Positions 1 to 7,836 of a DNA stretch of 64,000 nucleotides are shown piece after piece. A model generated the notes under the pieces. That model searched no databases and was not told the DNA's origin. It was given only the letters and a program-made list of their open reading frames with translations. Source of the stretch: JBBDXA01 sp040902585 (GTDB taxonomy: Bacteria; Planctomycetota; Phycisphaerae; Phycisphaerales; Phycisphaeraceae); NCBI GenBank assembly GCA_040902585.1, contig JBBDXA010000229.1, positions 1 through 64,000 of the forward strand, given 5' to 3'. A program made the position numbers and the translations under genes. The first letter of the stretch is position 1, and each line of letters starts with the position of its first letter.

Positions 1-928
1 TTGCCTCCGTCTCGCTGGGGTTGTCCAGATCCGTACCTGTCGCTTCCTTCACACGTTGGGTCATCGTCTCATCATCGAAGAGCTCGCCCATCTCGAAGGC
101 CCAGTCTTCGAGGAAAACGATTTGAAGCTGATGCACGATCGGGCCGGCGAACCTGCCGGTGAGATCGACCCACGCCAGGCTGGAGCCGAACGCGCCCTTG
201 CCGTAGTCGGGGTTGACGATGTTGTGGCTGCCGGTGTAGGCGATTCGTCCGTCGATGACGACGAGTTTGCGATGGTTGCGCAGGTCGATGCGCGCCAGGC
301 CTCGGCGCCACAGGCGGATGGGCAGCATGATCTCGACGCGCACACCATGTTCGCGCAGCTCGTCGATCGCGCCGCAGCGCGTGAACTTCCACGAGCCCGC
401 GCCGTCGACCAGCAGCCGGCACTGGACTCCGCGACGGGCCGCCCGCCTGAGGGCCGCGCTGACCCGCCTGCCGGTCTCATCATCGGAGTAGATGTAAAAC
501 ATCATGTGGACGTGATGGGTTGCCTGATCGATGTCTTCGATGATGCGGTCGATCAGGCCGACGGTATCGCCGAGGAGTTCGACATCGTTGCCGCCCAAGG
601 TGGTCATGCCGCCGATTTTTTCCGCCTGAAGAATGACGGGTTCGAGCTCTTTGGCGATGTGCGGGCGCAGGATATGGCGCGACTGTCGGCCCATTCGGCC
701 GTGCCGGCGCGAGGCTTCGACGATCCTGCGGTGCAGCTTGGTGCGTCGCCTGCCCAGCCGGGCATCGCCGAACATCAGGTAGAAGAACACGCCCACTTCA
801 GGGATAAGAAAGATGACCATCAGCCACGCCAGCGCGGTCGTGGGGCGAAGGCGGCGGCGCAGGATGACCACCAGCATCAGCAGCCGGATGCCCCACTCGA
901 GGAGTTGAAAGAAAAGAAACCAGTTCAT
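1..928 (-). CDS. cls: Cardiolipin synthase / phospholipase D family protein (3' end outside window)
   Basis: This gene reads leftward off the window, so its C-terminus is missing. The translation starts with MNWFLFFQLLEWGIRLLMLV and continues through two hydrophobic segments separated by an arginine-rich loop, which is the PLD nuclease N-terminal domain of membrane cardiolipin synthases. A first PLD domain follows with a complete HKD motif (NHRKLVVIDG, then YTGSHN, near positions 210-270), giving the catalytic His, Lys and Asp. The second HKD motif expected in the family would lie beyond position 1. The family joins two phosphatidylglycerol molecules into cardiolipin at the inner membrane. 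The start at 928 is the first ATG that retains the membrane segments. A long plus-strand ORF here is only the codon-aligned antisense of this gene. Confidence 0.88.
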   Translation of the reverse strand, partial: MNWFLFFQLLEWGIRLLMLVVILRRRLRPTTALAWLMVIFLIPEVGVFFYLMFGDARLGRRRTKLHRRIVEASRRHGRMGRQSRHILRPHIAKELEPVILQAEKIGGMTTLGGNDVELLGDTVGLIDRIIEDIDQATHHVHMMFYIYSDDETGRRVSAALRRAARRGVQCRLLVDGAGSWKFTRCGAIDELREHGVRVEIMLPIRLWRRGLARIDLRNHRKLVVIDGRIAYTGSHNIVNPDYGKGAFGSSLAWVDLTGRFAGPIVHQLQIVFLEDWAFEMGELFDDETMTQRVKEATGTDLDNPSETEA

Positions 929-944
929 GGGAAAGGGAAATGCA

Positions 945-1050
945 ACGTGCAAAGCATGCAAATGAAAAATTCAAAATGAAGAACGGGCTATGGGCACAGC
1001 TCCTGCTTTGCATTTTTCACTTGCATGCTTTGCATTTTACATTTTCCCTG
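945..1050. repeat. Inverted heptad-type repeat between two genes
   Basis: The spacer between the cardiolipin synthase start and the alkyltransferase stop is an imperfect inverted repeat. Words of the type TGCAAAG, CATGCAA and TGAAAAA on the left are mirrored by TTTGCAT, TTGCATG and TTTTCAC on the right. The spacing is close to 7 bp, as in the other arrays of this window. No T-rich terminator tail is obvious. Confidence 0.55.
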
Positions 1051-1055
1051 CCTTT

Positions 1056-1415
1056 TCAAAGCTTGACCGCATGGGCCTGCACGTTGACCTTGTCGCCGCG
1101 GACTTCGATGCCTTCTTCGCGGAGCATGGCCGCCTTCTTGCGCAGGCCGCCGGCGAAACCGGTGAGCTTACCGTCGCTGCCCACGACGCGGTGACAGGGC
1201 ACCTGCGGCGCGAAGGGATTGCGGTTGAGCGCGTTGCCCACCGCGCGGTAGGCTTTGCTGCCGAGCTTGCGGGCGATGGAGGCGTAAGTCGCCACACTGC
1301 CGCGCGGGATGCGTACCGTCAGCGCCCAGACCCTCTCATTGAAGTTCATATCATCATGAATGCGCCCGGCTTTGATGAGCGACTCGAAACGACTGAGATC
1401 AGGGTCGGTGTTCAT
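1056..1415 (-). CDS. Methylated-DNA--protein-cysteine methyltransferase DNA-binding domain protein
   Basis: The 119-residue protein consists almost entirely of the C-terminal DNA-binding and active-site domain of O6-alkylguanine-DNA alkyltransferases. It contains the PCHRVV motif with the acceptor cysteine, preceded by the helix-turn-helix region (GSVATYASIARKLGS) and the asparagine hinge (VGNALNRNP). The N-terminal ribonuclease-like domain of full Ada/Ogt proteins is absent, so this is the short form. Because the cysteine is retained (alkyltransferase-like ATL proteins replace it), direct transfer of the alkyl group from O6-alkylguanine is plausible. The gene stands alone. Confidence 0.85.
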   Translation of the reverse strand: MNTDPDLSRFESLIKAGRIHDDMNFNERVWALTVRIPRGSVATYASIARKLGSKAYRAVGNALNRNPFAPQVPCHRVVGSDGKLTGFAGGLRKKAAMLREEGIEVRGDKVNVQAHAVKL

Positions 1416-1485
1416 GAAGGCATTGTAACGATCATCGCCTTTGGGCGATGCGATAATTGTGATTTCTCATTCGCGTGGCACCCAA

Positions 1486-1520
1486 ACTCAAGACCCAGGA
1501 CTCAGGACTCAAGACTCCGG
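1486..1520. repeat. Heptad array, ACTCAAG type
   Basis: Five consecutive 7-bp units (ACTCAAG, ACCCAGG, ACTCAGG and variants) run without a break. The array lies about 95 bp before the mutarotase start, and a TATACT box follows it at 1530-1535. Confidence 0.75.
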
Positions 1521-1614
1521 ACCATCCTGTATACTGCCGCTGCTCTTGCGCCGCCGGCCTTGCGACATGCGTCCCGGGCCGCGGCAGGTTCATTCCAAGA
1601 ATAGGGGATCGATC

Positions 1615-2790
1615 ATGCCCGCATTCCTGAGTCGGATTCTGTCACTGTGTGTCGCGCTGGGTTTTGTCGCGGGGTGTCAGACACCCGCCCCTCCGCCCGC
1701 GCCCAAGGGAACCACCACCATGAGCAGCACCAGAACGCCGTTCGGCAAAACCGCTGATGGACAGGAAGTCGAAGCGATCACGCTCATCAACTCGCACGGC
1801 ACCCGCGCCAAGCTCATCACCTACGGGGCTGCCCTCGCCGAGATGCACGTCGCCGACGCCAACAGACAGATCGCCGATGTCGTCCTCGGCTTCGACAACA
1901 TCGCCGGCTACGAGCTGCCCAACAATCCCTACTTCGGCTGCACCACCGGCCGCGTCGCCAACCGCATCGCCAAAGGCAAGTTCTCCATCGACGGCACCGA
2001 GTACACCCTCGCCACCAACAACGGCCCCAATCATCTCCACGGCGGCAAGGTCGGCTTCAACCGCAAAGTCTGGGCCGCCACGCTGTTCGAGACGGACAAC
2101 GGCGTCGGCGTGACCTTCACCCACACCAGCCCCGACGGCGATGAAGGCTACCCCGGCAACCTGAGCATGGAAGTCACCTACACGCTCACCAACGACAACG
2201 CCCTGCGCATCGATTACAAAGCGACCACCGACAAAGCCACGCCCGTCAACCTCACGCATCACACCTACTTCAACCTCGCCGGCCAGGGCAGCGGTGACAT
2301 TCTCAAGCACGAAGTCACCATCAACGCCGACAGCTTCACCGCCGTCGATGACACGCTCATTCCCACCGGCAAGTTCACGAAGGTTCTCGGCACGCCTTAC
2401 GATTTCCTTCGCCCCGCGACCATCGGCGGACGCATCAAGCAGATTCCTTCCGACCCCGCCAAGGGCAACCCCGGCGGCTACGACCTCAACTATGTCCTCA
2501 ACAGCCAGACCGGCCAAGTGGCCCATGCCGCGACCGTGCGCGATCCTTCCAGCGGTCGCGTGATGGAAGTCTGGACCGATGAGCCGGGCATCCAGTTCTA
2601 CACCGGCAACTTCCTCGATGGCACGCTCACCGGCAAGAGCGAAAAGGTCTACAAGAAAAACTTCGGCTTCTGCCTGGAGACGCAGCATTATCCCGACAGC
2701 GTGAATCAGCCCACGTTCCCCAGCACGATCCTCAAGCCCGGTGAAACGTACACGCAGACGTGTATCTATAAGTTTGTCGCGGGGCGGTGA
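1615..2790 (+). CDS. galM: Aldose 1-epimerase (mutarotase), lipoprotein form
   Basis: The protein interconverts alpha and beta anomers of aldoses such as glucose or galactose. The 391-residue product begins with a lipoprotein signal (hydrophobic stretch, then FVAGC with the lipid-carrying cysteine near residue 20) and a proline-rich linker, so it should be anchored outside the cytoplasmic membrane. Galactose mutarotase signatures follow: TTGRVANRIAKGKF, NHLHGG, DGDEGYPGNL, HHTYFNLAG, and the catalytic glutamate region CLETQHYPDS. The ATG at 1615 is chosen over upstream in-frame codons because it gives the signal peptide directly and has a purine-rich AGGGGATC before it. A sugar-handling role fits the secreted-carbohydrate theme of the window. 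Confidence 0.9.
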   Translation: MPAFLSRILSLCVALGFVAGCQTPAPPPAPKGTTTMSSTRTPFGKTADGQEVEAITLINSHGTRAKLITYGAALAEMHVADANRQIADVVLGFDNIAGYELPNNPYFGCTTGRVANRIAKGKFSIDGTEYTLATNNGPNHLHGGKVGFNRKVWAATLFETDNGVGVTFTHTSPDGDEGYPGNLSMEVTYTLTNDNALRIDYKATTDKATPVNLTHHTYFNLAGQGSGDILKHEVTINADSFTAVDDTLIPTGKFTKVLGTPYDFLRPATIGGRIKQIPSDPAKGNPGGYDLNYVLNSQTGQVAHAATVRDPSSGRVMEVWTDEPGIQFYTGNFLDGTLTGKSEKVYKKNFGFCLETQHYPDSVNQPTFPSTILKPGETYTQTCIYKFVAGR

Positions 2791-2793
2791 CGG

Positions 2794-2912
2794 GAGCACC
2801 ATCCCCGGAGCACCATCCCGACAGGGTGGTGCTATTGCCCAACGGATTGCCGTTGCAGACTTCACCCTTTTCCGCCCAACGCGATTAGCACCACCCTTTC
2901 GGGATGGTGCTC
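2794..2912. repeat. Paired-hairpin repeat, copy 1
   Basis: A 26-bp unit (2808-2833; arms AGCACCATCC and GGGTGGTGCT) is preceded by a half unit at 2794-2806. It is followed 53 bp later by an inverted unit at 2887-2912. The element starts 3 bp after the mutarotase stop and ends 12 bp before the next start. Confidence 0.85.
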
Positions 2913-2924
2913 CCGGAGTGACCC

Positions 2925-3245
2925 ATGCCCGACCCCACCACGCCTCCCCAACTGCACAAAGATCACGAAGATCATCCTGAAAACGTCAGCCGCAACAGTC
3001 GCGTCGGCATGATGCTGTTCATGGTCTATCTCGCGTTCTACGGCGGGTTCGTCCTGCTCAGCGCGTTCAACCCCGAAGCGATGAGCAAGCCCGTCTTCGC
3101 CGGCGTGAACCTCGCCATTATCTACGGCATGTCGCTCATTCTCGTCGCCCTCATCCTCGCGGCGATCTACATGTTCCTCGTCCGCGGCCCCGCTGTTTCA
3201 AGTAAGCCGCCGAGTGCGAATGAAAAACCTTCCGATTCGAACTGA
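2925..3245 (+). CDS. DUF485 family small membrane protein
   Basis: This 106-residue protein has a charged N-terminus rich in His, Asp and Glu, and two transmembrane segments (about residues 28-48 and 60-88) with the DUF485 layout RxGxxLFxxYLxxYxGF. DUF485 proteins (YjcH in E. coli) are encoded directly upstream of the acetate/monocarboxylate symporter ActP. Here too the next gene is a sodium/solute symporter. It is probably an accessory of the transporter; the exact biochemical role of the family is not settled. Confidence 0.82.
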   Translation: MPDPTTPPQLHKDHEDHPENVSRNSRVGMMLFMVYLAFYGGFVLLSAFNPEAMSKPVFAGVNLAIIYGMSLILVALILAAIYMFLVRGPAVSSKPPSANEKPSDSN

Positions 3246-3260
3246 GCGGGCAGCGATCCA

Positions 3261-3295
3261 TTTTCAGATTTCGAGTTTCAGAATTCCAGTCTGAC
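3261..3295. repeat. Heptad array, TTTTCAG type
   Basis: Five 7-bp units (TTTTCAG, ATTTCGA, GTTTCAG, AATTCCA, GTCTGAC) begin 15 bp after the DUF485 gene. Confidence 0.6.
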
Positions 3296-3332
3296 ACCTG
3301 AACTTCTCTGCTAAGCCGCAAGCGGCTGACTC

Positions 3333-3367
3333 ACTTTGTACTTTCCACATTCCACCTTTCACATCCG
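3333..3367. repeat. Heptad array, ACTTTCC type, abutting the symporter start
   Basis: Five 7-bp units (ACTTTGT, ACTTTCC, ACATTCC and variants) end 6 bp before the symporter ATG. They occupy the place where a Shine-Dalgarno sequence would be expected, and none is visible. Confidence 0.7.
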
Positions 3368-3373
3368 CCACTC

Positions 3374-5281
3374 ATGCTCTACGAAGCCTCCTCCACCACC
3401 GTCATTGTCTTCGGCATGTTCGTCGCCGTCGTGCTCAGCCTTTCGTTCTACCTCGGCCGCAAGGCCAAGAGCGCCAAGGGTTACTACGCGGCGCACGGCG
3501 GCGTGCATTGGTTCGTCAACGGCGTCGCCTTCGCGGGTGACTATCTTTCAGCCGCGTCGTTTCTGGGCATCTGCGGCATGATCGCCTTCAACGGCTACGA
3601 CGGCTTTCTCTACTCCATCGGTTTCCTCGCCGGCTGGATCGTCGCTCTCTTCGTCATCGCCGAGCCCATCAAACGCCTGGGCAAGTTCACCTTCGCCGAC
3701 GCCCTCGACAGCAAGTTCAACTCCCGCGGCATCAAGATGGCCGCGGCAATCGCCACGCTTGTCGTCTCCATCTTCTATCTCATTCCGCAGATGTCCGGCG
3801 CGGGCGCACTGGTCACGCCGCTGCTCGGCTTTCCGCATGCCGTGGGCGTGATCATCGTCGGCGTTGTCGTCGTGCTCATCGTCGTCACCGCCGGCATGGT
3901 CTCGACCACCTGGGTTCAGTTCATCAAAGGCTCGCTGCTGGTCGTCTTCTGCGCCTTGCTCACCATCGCCATTCTTTCGCGAGGCCTGACCACCGAGCCG
4001 CAAGTCGATGGTAAAGCGGTGCGCAAGATGCCCATCCTGCCCGCCGCCGAAGCCATCGGGCAGGGCAAGGTCGTCGAGGAGAACGAAGCGTGGAAAGGCA
4101 AGCCTTACGTGCGCATCGACACCGGCAGCTCCGTCGAAATCTGGCGCAAGATGGACAAGGAAGGCACGATCCTCGGCCAGGCGCAGTACCTGAGTAAAGT
4201 CACCATCGACGGCGTGACCACCGTCTACGCCAACGGCCGCAAACAGGGCCGCGGCGAAGGCGAGGGCGATCTCCTGCCCGTCGGCTATCTCCACAAACTC
4301 CCAGACGATGCGAAAGAAACCGGCCCGCTGGGCCCGCTCGAATACTTCAAAGTCCTTCAGGACAGCGAAGCGGTGCTCTGGCGCAGCGAAACGATCAAGG
4401 AATCCGACAAGACCGAGACCACGGTCTACTATCCGCGCATCGTCAAGGGCGAAGACATTCTCTCACCCGGCTCGCATCCCACTTTCGCCGGCGTGCGCAG
4501 TGATGACTTTTTCAAGAAGCTCGATTTCCTCTCGCTCATGCTGGCCCTGTTCTGCGGCACCGCGAGCCTGCCACATATTTTGATTCGGTATTACACGGTG
4601 AAGGATCAGGCGGCGGCGAGAAAGAGTACCGTCGTCGGCATCGCTGCGATCGGCTTCTTCTACGTGCTCACGCTGTATCTGGGCCTGGGCGCGATGACCA
4701 GCGGTACGCTCGACCCCACCAGTTCGAATATGTCCGCGCCGCTGCTGGCCAAGAGCTTCGGCGTCCTGCCCTTTGCCATCATCAGCGCCATCGCGTTCAC
4801 CACCGTGCTCGGCACCGTGAGCGGGTTGATCATGGCGGCGAGCGGAGCGGTGGCGCACGACATCATGGAAAACGTGATGAAGATCAAGTTCACGGATGAA
4901 GCCAAGGTCCGCGCGGGTAAGAGCGTGGCCGTGGTCGTGGGCGTGATCGCGATCTTCCTGGGCATCGCGTTCGAGAAGCTGAACGTGGGCTTCCTCGTCG
5001 GCTGGGCGTTCAACATCGCCGCCAGCGCCAACCTGCCCGCCATCATCATGCTGCTGTTCTGGAAGGGCACGACCAAGCAGGGCATCACGTGGTCGATCAT
5101 CGTGGGCATGGTGAGTTCGCTGGGCTGGATTCTGCTGAGCGCTCAGGCGTTCAAGGATGTGTACGGTTTGCCGCCGGAGAACGCGATCGTGCCGTTCAGC
5201 CAGCCGGGCATCGTGACCATCCCGCTGGCGTTCATGACGCTGGTGGTGGTGAGTTGGATGACGAAGAAGAAGGAAGCTTGA
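3374..5281 (+). CDS. Sodium/solute symporter (SSS family, ActP-like) with a large soluble insert
   Basis: This integral membrane transporter probably uses a sodium gradient to import an organic solute such as acetate or another monocarboxylate. The substrate is inferred only from the DUF485 partner and general ActP similarity. The N-terminal part carries SSS signatures (YYAAHGGVHWFVNGVAFAGD, DYLSAASFLG, GFLYSIGFLAGW), and the last third resumes with FFKKLDFLSLMLALFCGTAS and LPHILIRYYT, followed by further helices. Between them, about residues 205-375 form a hydrophilic stretch with no membrane helix, rich in Lys, Glu and Asp. The length of 635 residues exceeds the roughly 550 of E. coli ActP because of this insert, which is probably an extramembrane domain. 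Confidence 0.87.
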   Translation: MLYEASSTTVIVFGMFVAVVLSLSFYLGRKAKSAKGYYAAHGGVHWFVNGVAFAGDYLSAASFLGICGMIAFNGYDGFLYSIGFLAGWIVALFVIAEPIKRLGKFTFADALDSKFNSRGIKMAAAIATLVVSIFYLIPQMSGAGALVTPLLGFPHAVGVIIVGVVVVLIVVTAGMVSTTWVQFIKGSLLVVFCALLTIAILSRGLTTEPQVDGKAVRKMPILPAAEAIGQGKVVEENEAWKGKPYVRIDTGSSVEIWRKMDKEGTILGQAQYLSKVTIDGVTTVYANGRKQGRGEGEGDLLPVGYLHKLPDDAKETGPLGPLEYFKVLQDSEAVLWRSETIKESDKTETTVYYPRIVKGEDILSPGSHPTFAGVRSDDFFKKLDFLSLMLALFCGTASLPHILIRYYTVKDQAAARKSTVVGIAAIGFFYVLTLYLGLGAMTSGTLDPTSSNMSAPLLAKSFGVLPFAIISAIAFTTVLGTVSGLIMAASGAVAHDIMENVMKIKFTDEAKVRAGKSVAVVVGVIAIFLGIAFEKLNVGFLVGWAFNIAASANLPAIIMLLFWKGTTKQGITWSIIVGMVSSLGWILLSAQAFKDVYGLPPENAIVPFSQPGIVTIPLAFMTLVVVSWMTKKKEA

Positions 5282-5305
5282 TTCGTGCTTCGCTGGTGGG
5301 CGACG

Positions 5306-5334
5306 CCCGCCGGTGCCTGCCGGCGGGATATAAT
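5306..5334 (+). promoter_or_regulatory. Hairpin followed by a TATAAT box just before a GTG start
   Basis: An 8-bp stem (CCCGCCGG / CCGGCGGG, 5306-5327) is followed by TATAAT at 5329-5334, only 6 bp before the GTG at 5341. If TATAAT is a -10 box, transcription would begin at or next to the start codon and give a leaderless mRNA. No convincing -35 is present. Confidence 0.3.
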
Positions 5335-5340
5335 TTTCGC

Positions 5341-6615
5341 GTGCCCACACGACTACTTACGGCGGGCCTGCTCGTCGCGGTGCTGACACCGTGCGCGATG
5401 GGGCGGATTGTGCCCCGTTATGCCCAGATCGAAACACCTGACCTCGTTGCCCGGACAGCGGATGTCGTCATCAATCTCACGAACGTTGAATCGCACGGTG
5501 CCTTTCTCTCCGCCGACGGTCGATCGATCTTCGTCATCAAGGAAACGCCTACCGCAAACATCTGGGCACTCATCGTCTATTTCTGGCCGCTGTGGGCAAC
5601 GCTGGTGCTCGCCGGCATCGAGTTTCTTATCCTCCGAAAGCTGGTCCGTGAGATGCGCCGGCGTAGCAAGGTGGGTGAGCCTTATTGTCGAAAGTGCGGA
5701 TACTGCCTCGTCGCCTGCGCATCGGCCCAGTGCCCGGAGTGCGGCGTATCGCTGGAATCATCGCCGCCACGCCGGAGCCGCTCCCGGACGAATCATCTTT
5801 ATCGCACAGCGGCGTGGACCGCAATGCTTGTTCTGTTGAGTCTGATGCTTTGGGGGGTTGATCTGCCGCGCTCGGGCGCGGTGAGCCGATGGTTCGACTG
5901 GCCTTCGCGAGACCTCCACGCGTGGCTTGATGAGCGAGACCTGTCCCGGGAAATGAAGTTTGCGATAGGGGGATTTGCCATTGAGCTTGTCGAGTTCGAA
6001 ACACAAGGTGGTACGGAGGTGGGCCGAACAGAGTTGGATCGGTGGTACCCCGCCGATTTGGAAGAGTGGTTGAGATGGCGTTTGATTCACTCGATCGGCG
6101 GCCGGAATTTGACCTGTCCGCGCAACGGGACACTGCTGCGATGGGTGGTCGCCCCCAACGCGTACGTGTATGACGAAGAAACCCGAACCGTGATCGAGAA
6201 GGTAAATGTTGAATCCGACTGGTCCAGGCTGAACACGCTCGACGCGAAATATGGGTTTGAGCCCTATCACCGCGATGGGCATGTCACCGAGCAGGTCGAA
6301 ATCGAGGGGGTGAAAATCGACATCTGTCCGAAGTGCCTCAGTGCCTGGCGCGGTGATGGCGATTCACACGGCAGATATGCAGGCGATATCGTGTTCAAGC
6401 GCGTCAGGTCTGAGTCTGACGGCTGGTATCCGAACGTGCTCCTCGGCGACCGGCGTCGTGGCCTTTGGTTTGCCCGTCTCGACCCCGGCTTGACCTTCTT
6501 CGACGCTGCCGCCAGCCGCGATGGCGATTGTGTCATGATTTGTGACGACCAATACCCGAATAAAATTCTGCTCTTCGACCTTCGGCCGGAATTGTCGCGC
6601 CTGCCGGACGAATGA
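5341..6615 (+). CDS. Membrane protein with planctomycete-type zinc ribbon, unknown function
   Basis: I do not recognise the function. The GTG at 5341 is chosen because it opens directly into a hydrophobic signal-like segment (VPTRLLTAGLLVAVLTPCAM). An exported stretch follows, then a transmembrane helix near residues 80-100, then a zinc ribbon with two cysteine pairs (CRKCGY and CPECG), a layout very common in planctomycete membrane proteins. A second helix lies near residues 160-175. The large C-terminal domain contains another CxxC (CPKC). It follows the symporter by 60 bp on the same strand, with its own possible -10 box. Confidence 0.65.
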   Translation: MPTRLLTAGLLVAVLTPCAMGRIVPRYAQIETPDLVARTADVVINLTNVESHGAFLSADGRSIFVIKETPTANIWALIVYFWPLWATLVLAGIEFLILRKLVREMRRRSKVGEPYCRKCGYCLVACASAQCPECGVSLESSPPRRSRSRTNHLYRTAAWTAMLVLLSLMLWGVDLPRSGAVSRWFDWPSRDLHAWLDERDLSREMKFAIGGFAIELVEFETQGGTEVGRTELDRWYPADLEEWLRWRLIHSIGGRNLTCPRNGTLLRWVVAPNAYVYDEETRTVIEKVNVESDWSRLNTLDAKYGFEPYHRDGHVTEQVEIEGVKIDICPKCLSAWRGDGDSHGRYAGDIVFKRVRSESDGWYPNVLLGDRRRGLWFARLDPGLTFFDAAASRDGDCVMICDDQYPNKILLFDLRPELSRLPDE

Positions 6616-6661
6616 AAAGGGCGATCAGCGCATCTTTGAAATGGCGCACTGCCTTCGCCCT

Positions 6662-7036
6662 TCATCGCTTCATCGTCTTCAATCTCACCGCCGGCAACCT
6701 CGTGAGGGTCTGATTGCGCGGATCGACTTCGATGCCCACGGACTCCAGCGCGGTCACGCCCAGGATCGGTTCCACGTCGTCGGGGCCGAAGATAATCGTC
6801 GCCCCAACGAACTCGCCCATGAACTCGACCTGAGCCGCGGCGATGTCGTACTTCACTTCCGTGCCATCAGCTAGTTCATACACGCGCTGGGCTACCGGCT
6901 CGATCCCGATCGCCCGAAGATGACTGCCCGCGACCATGCAGTCCGTCGCGCCGGTATCCACGAGAAAAAGTCCCTGCCAGGCCTTGGTCGGCGAAGCAAG
7001 GTTGCGGATCGTGCAGGTGACATGCGTGGCTCCCAT
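6662..7036 (-). CDS. Clan AA (retropepsin-like) aspartic protease
   Basis: The 124-residue protein has the active-site signature LVDTGATDCMV near residues 26-36, the DTGA triad of single-domain retroviral-type aspartic proteases. The hydrophobic-glycine element ILGVTALESVGIEVD near residues 91-105 matches the flap and C-terminal strands of that fold. Such short bacterial members act as homodimers, but substrates are unknown. The start at 7036 is supported by the length expected for a minimal retropepsin domain. The gene is isolated between convergent and divergent neighbours. Confidence 0.78.
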   Translation of the reverse strand: MGATHVTCTIRNLASPTKAWQGLFLVDTGATDCMVAGSHLRAIGIEPVAQRVYELADGTEVKYDIAAAQVEFMGEFVGATIIFGPDDVEPILGVTALESVGIEVDPRNQTLTRLPAVRLKTMKR

Positions 7037-7142
7037 GCATTGGCTCCTGGGTGATTATTGCAATGATAGCAGCGACTGTCCCGGTTGAAGCATCGATGTG
7101 ATGGCGGACATCCGCGGTCATCCGCCTTCACCCGCGGCCACT

Positions 7143-7634
7143 TCAATCCCGCGCATTGCCCCGTCCTCTCTCCACTTCCTTGAGCAAATCCCCCACCGTC
7201 ATCTCCAGCACCGGATGCACCACGTTCGCATCCAGTTCCGCCAGCGGTTTGAGGGCGAACCAGCGCTCGTGCAGCATCGGGTGCGGCACCACCAGTTCAT
7301 CGTGGCTGATCACCTGTTCGCCATAAAGCAGGATGTCCAGGTCCAGTGTGCGCGGGCCCCACTTCACGCGCTTGGCTTCAGGCGTGCGGCCGGCCAGCGC
7401 TTCGATACGAGCCAGTTCATCCAATAAGTCAAACGGGTCCAGCTTCGTGCTCAGTTCCGCAGCCGCGTTGAGGAACGGCCCTTGCTCCACCGGCCCGACC
7501 GGCGGCGTCTCATGCACGCCGCTGAATTTCACCAGCAGCGAGCCGGGCAACTTCGCAAGCTCCGTGCGGGCGAGGTTGATGAAGCTCTGCCGATCACCCA
7601 CGTTGGAACCGATACCGATGAACACACGTGCCAT
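7143..7634 (-). CDS. folK: 2-amino-4-hydroxy-6-hydroxymethyldihydropteridine pyrophosphokinase
   Basis: FolK transfers pyrophosphate from ATP to 6-hydroxymethyl-7,8-dihydropterin in folate synthesis. The 163-residue protein begins MARVFIGIGSNVGDRQSF, contains GPFLNAA, and has the two family signatures: the metal-binding RTLDLDILLYG and the PHPMLHERWFALKPLAEL block. The start at 7634 is chosen because the longer reading frame upstream runs through the hairpin repeats at 7655-7779. No other folate gene is in the window. The C-terminal part VGDLLKEVERGRG is family-typical. Confidence 0.93.
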   Translation of the reverse strand: MARVFIGIGSNVGDRQSFINLARTELAKLPGSLLVKFSGVHETPPVGPVEQGPFLNAAAELSTKLDPFDLLDELARIEALAGRTPEAKRVKWGPRTLDLDILLYGEQVISHDELVVPHPMLHERWFALKPLAELDANVVHPVLEMTVGDLLKEVERGRGNARD

Positions 7635-7654
7635 AGGTCGGCGATTGTAGCCGA

Positions 7655-7779
7655 GAGCACCATCCCGCCGAGAGCACCATCCCGATAGGGTGGTGCTGAT
7701 GGCGTACGATGATCCGAAGGTGCCACGCAGCACCTGTTCCTTCGTGCGCCAATAGCACCGCCCTATCGGGACGGTGCTC
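7655..7779. repeat. Paired-hairpin repeat, copy 2
   Basis: A half unit at about 7655-7667, a full unit at 7672-7697 and an inverted unit at 7754-7779 fill the divergent spacer between folK and the propeller gene. The inverted unit keeps pairing through compensatory changes: AGCACCGCCC pairs with GGACGGTGCT. Confidence 0.85.
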
Positions 7780-7836
7780 TCGCATCGCCACCCGCTACAC
7801 TTACAGGACTTTCCCTCCTTCTTCGGAGTGCCTTCC

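Noticed and set aside
1642..2865. A 407-codon minus-strand frame over the mutarotase
   Set aside because: It is antisense to a well-supported enzyme and its composition is shadow-like.
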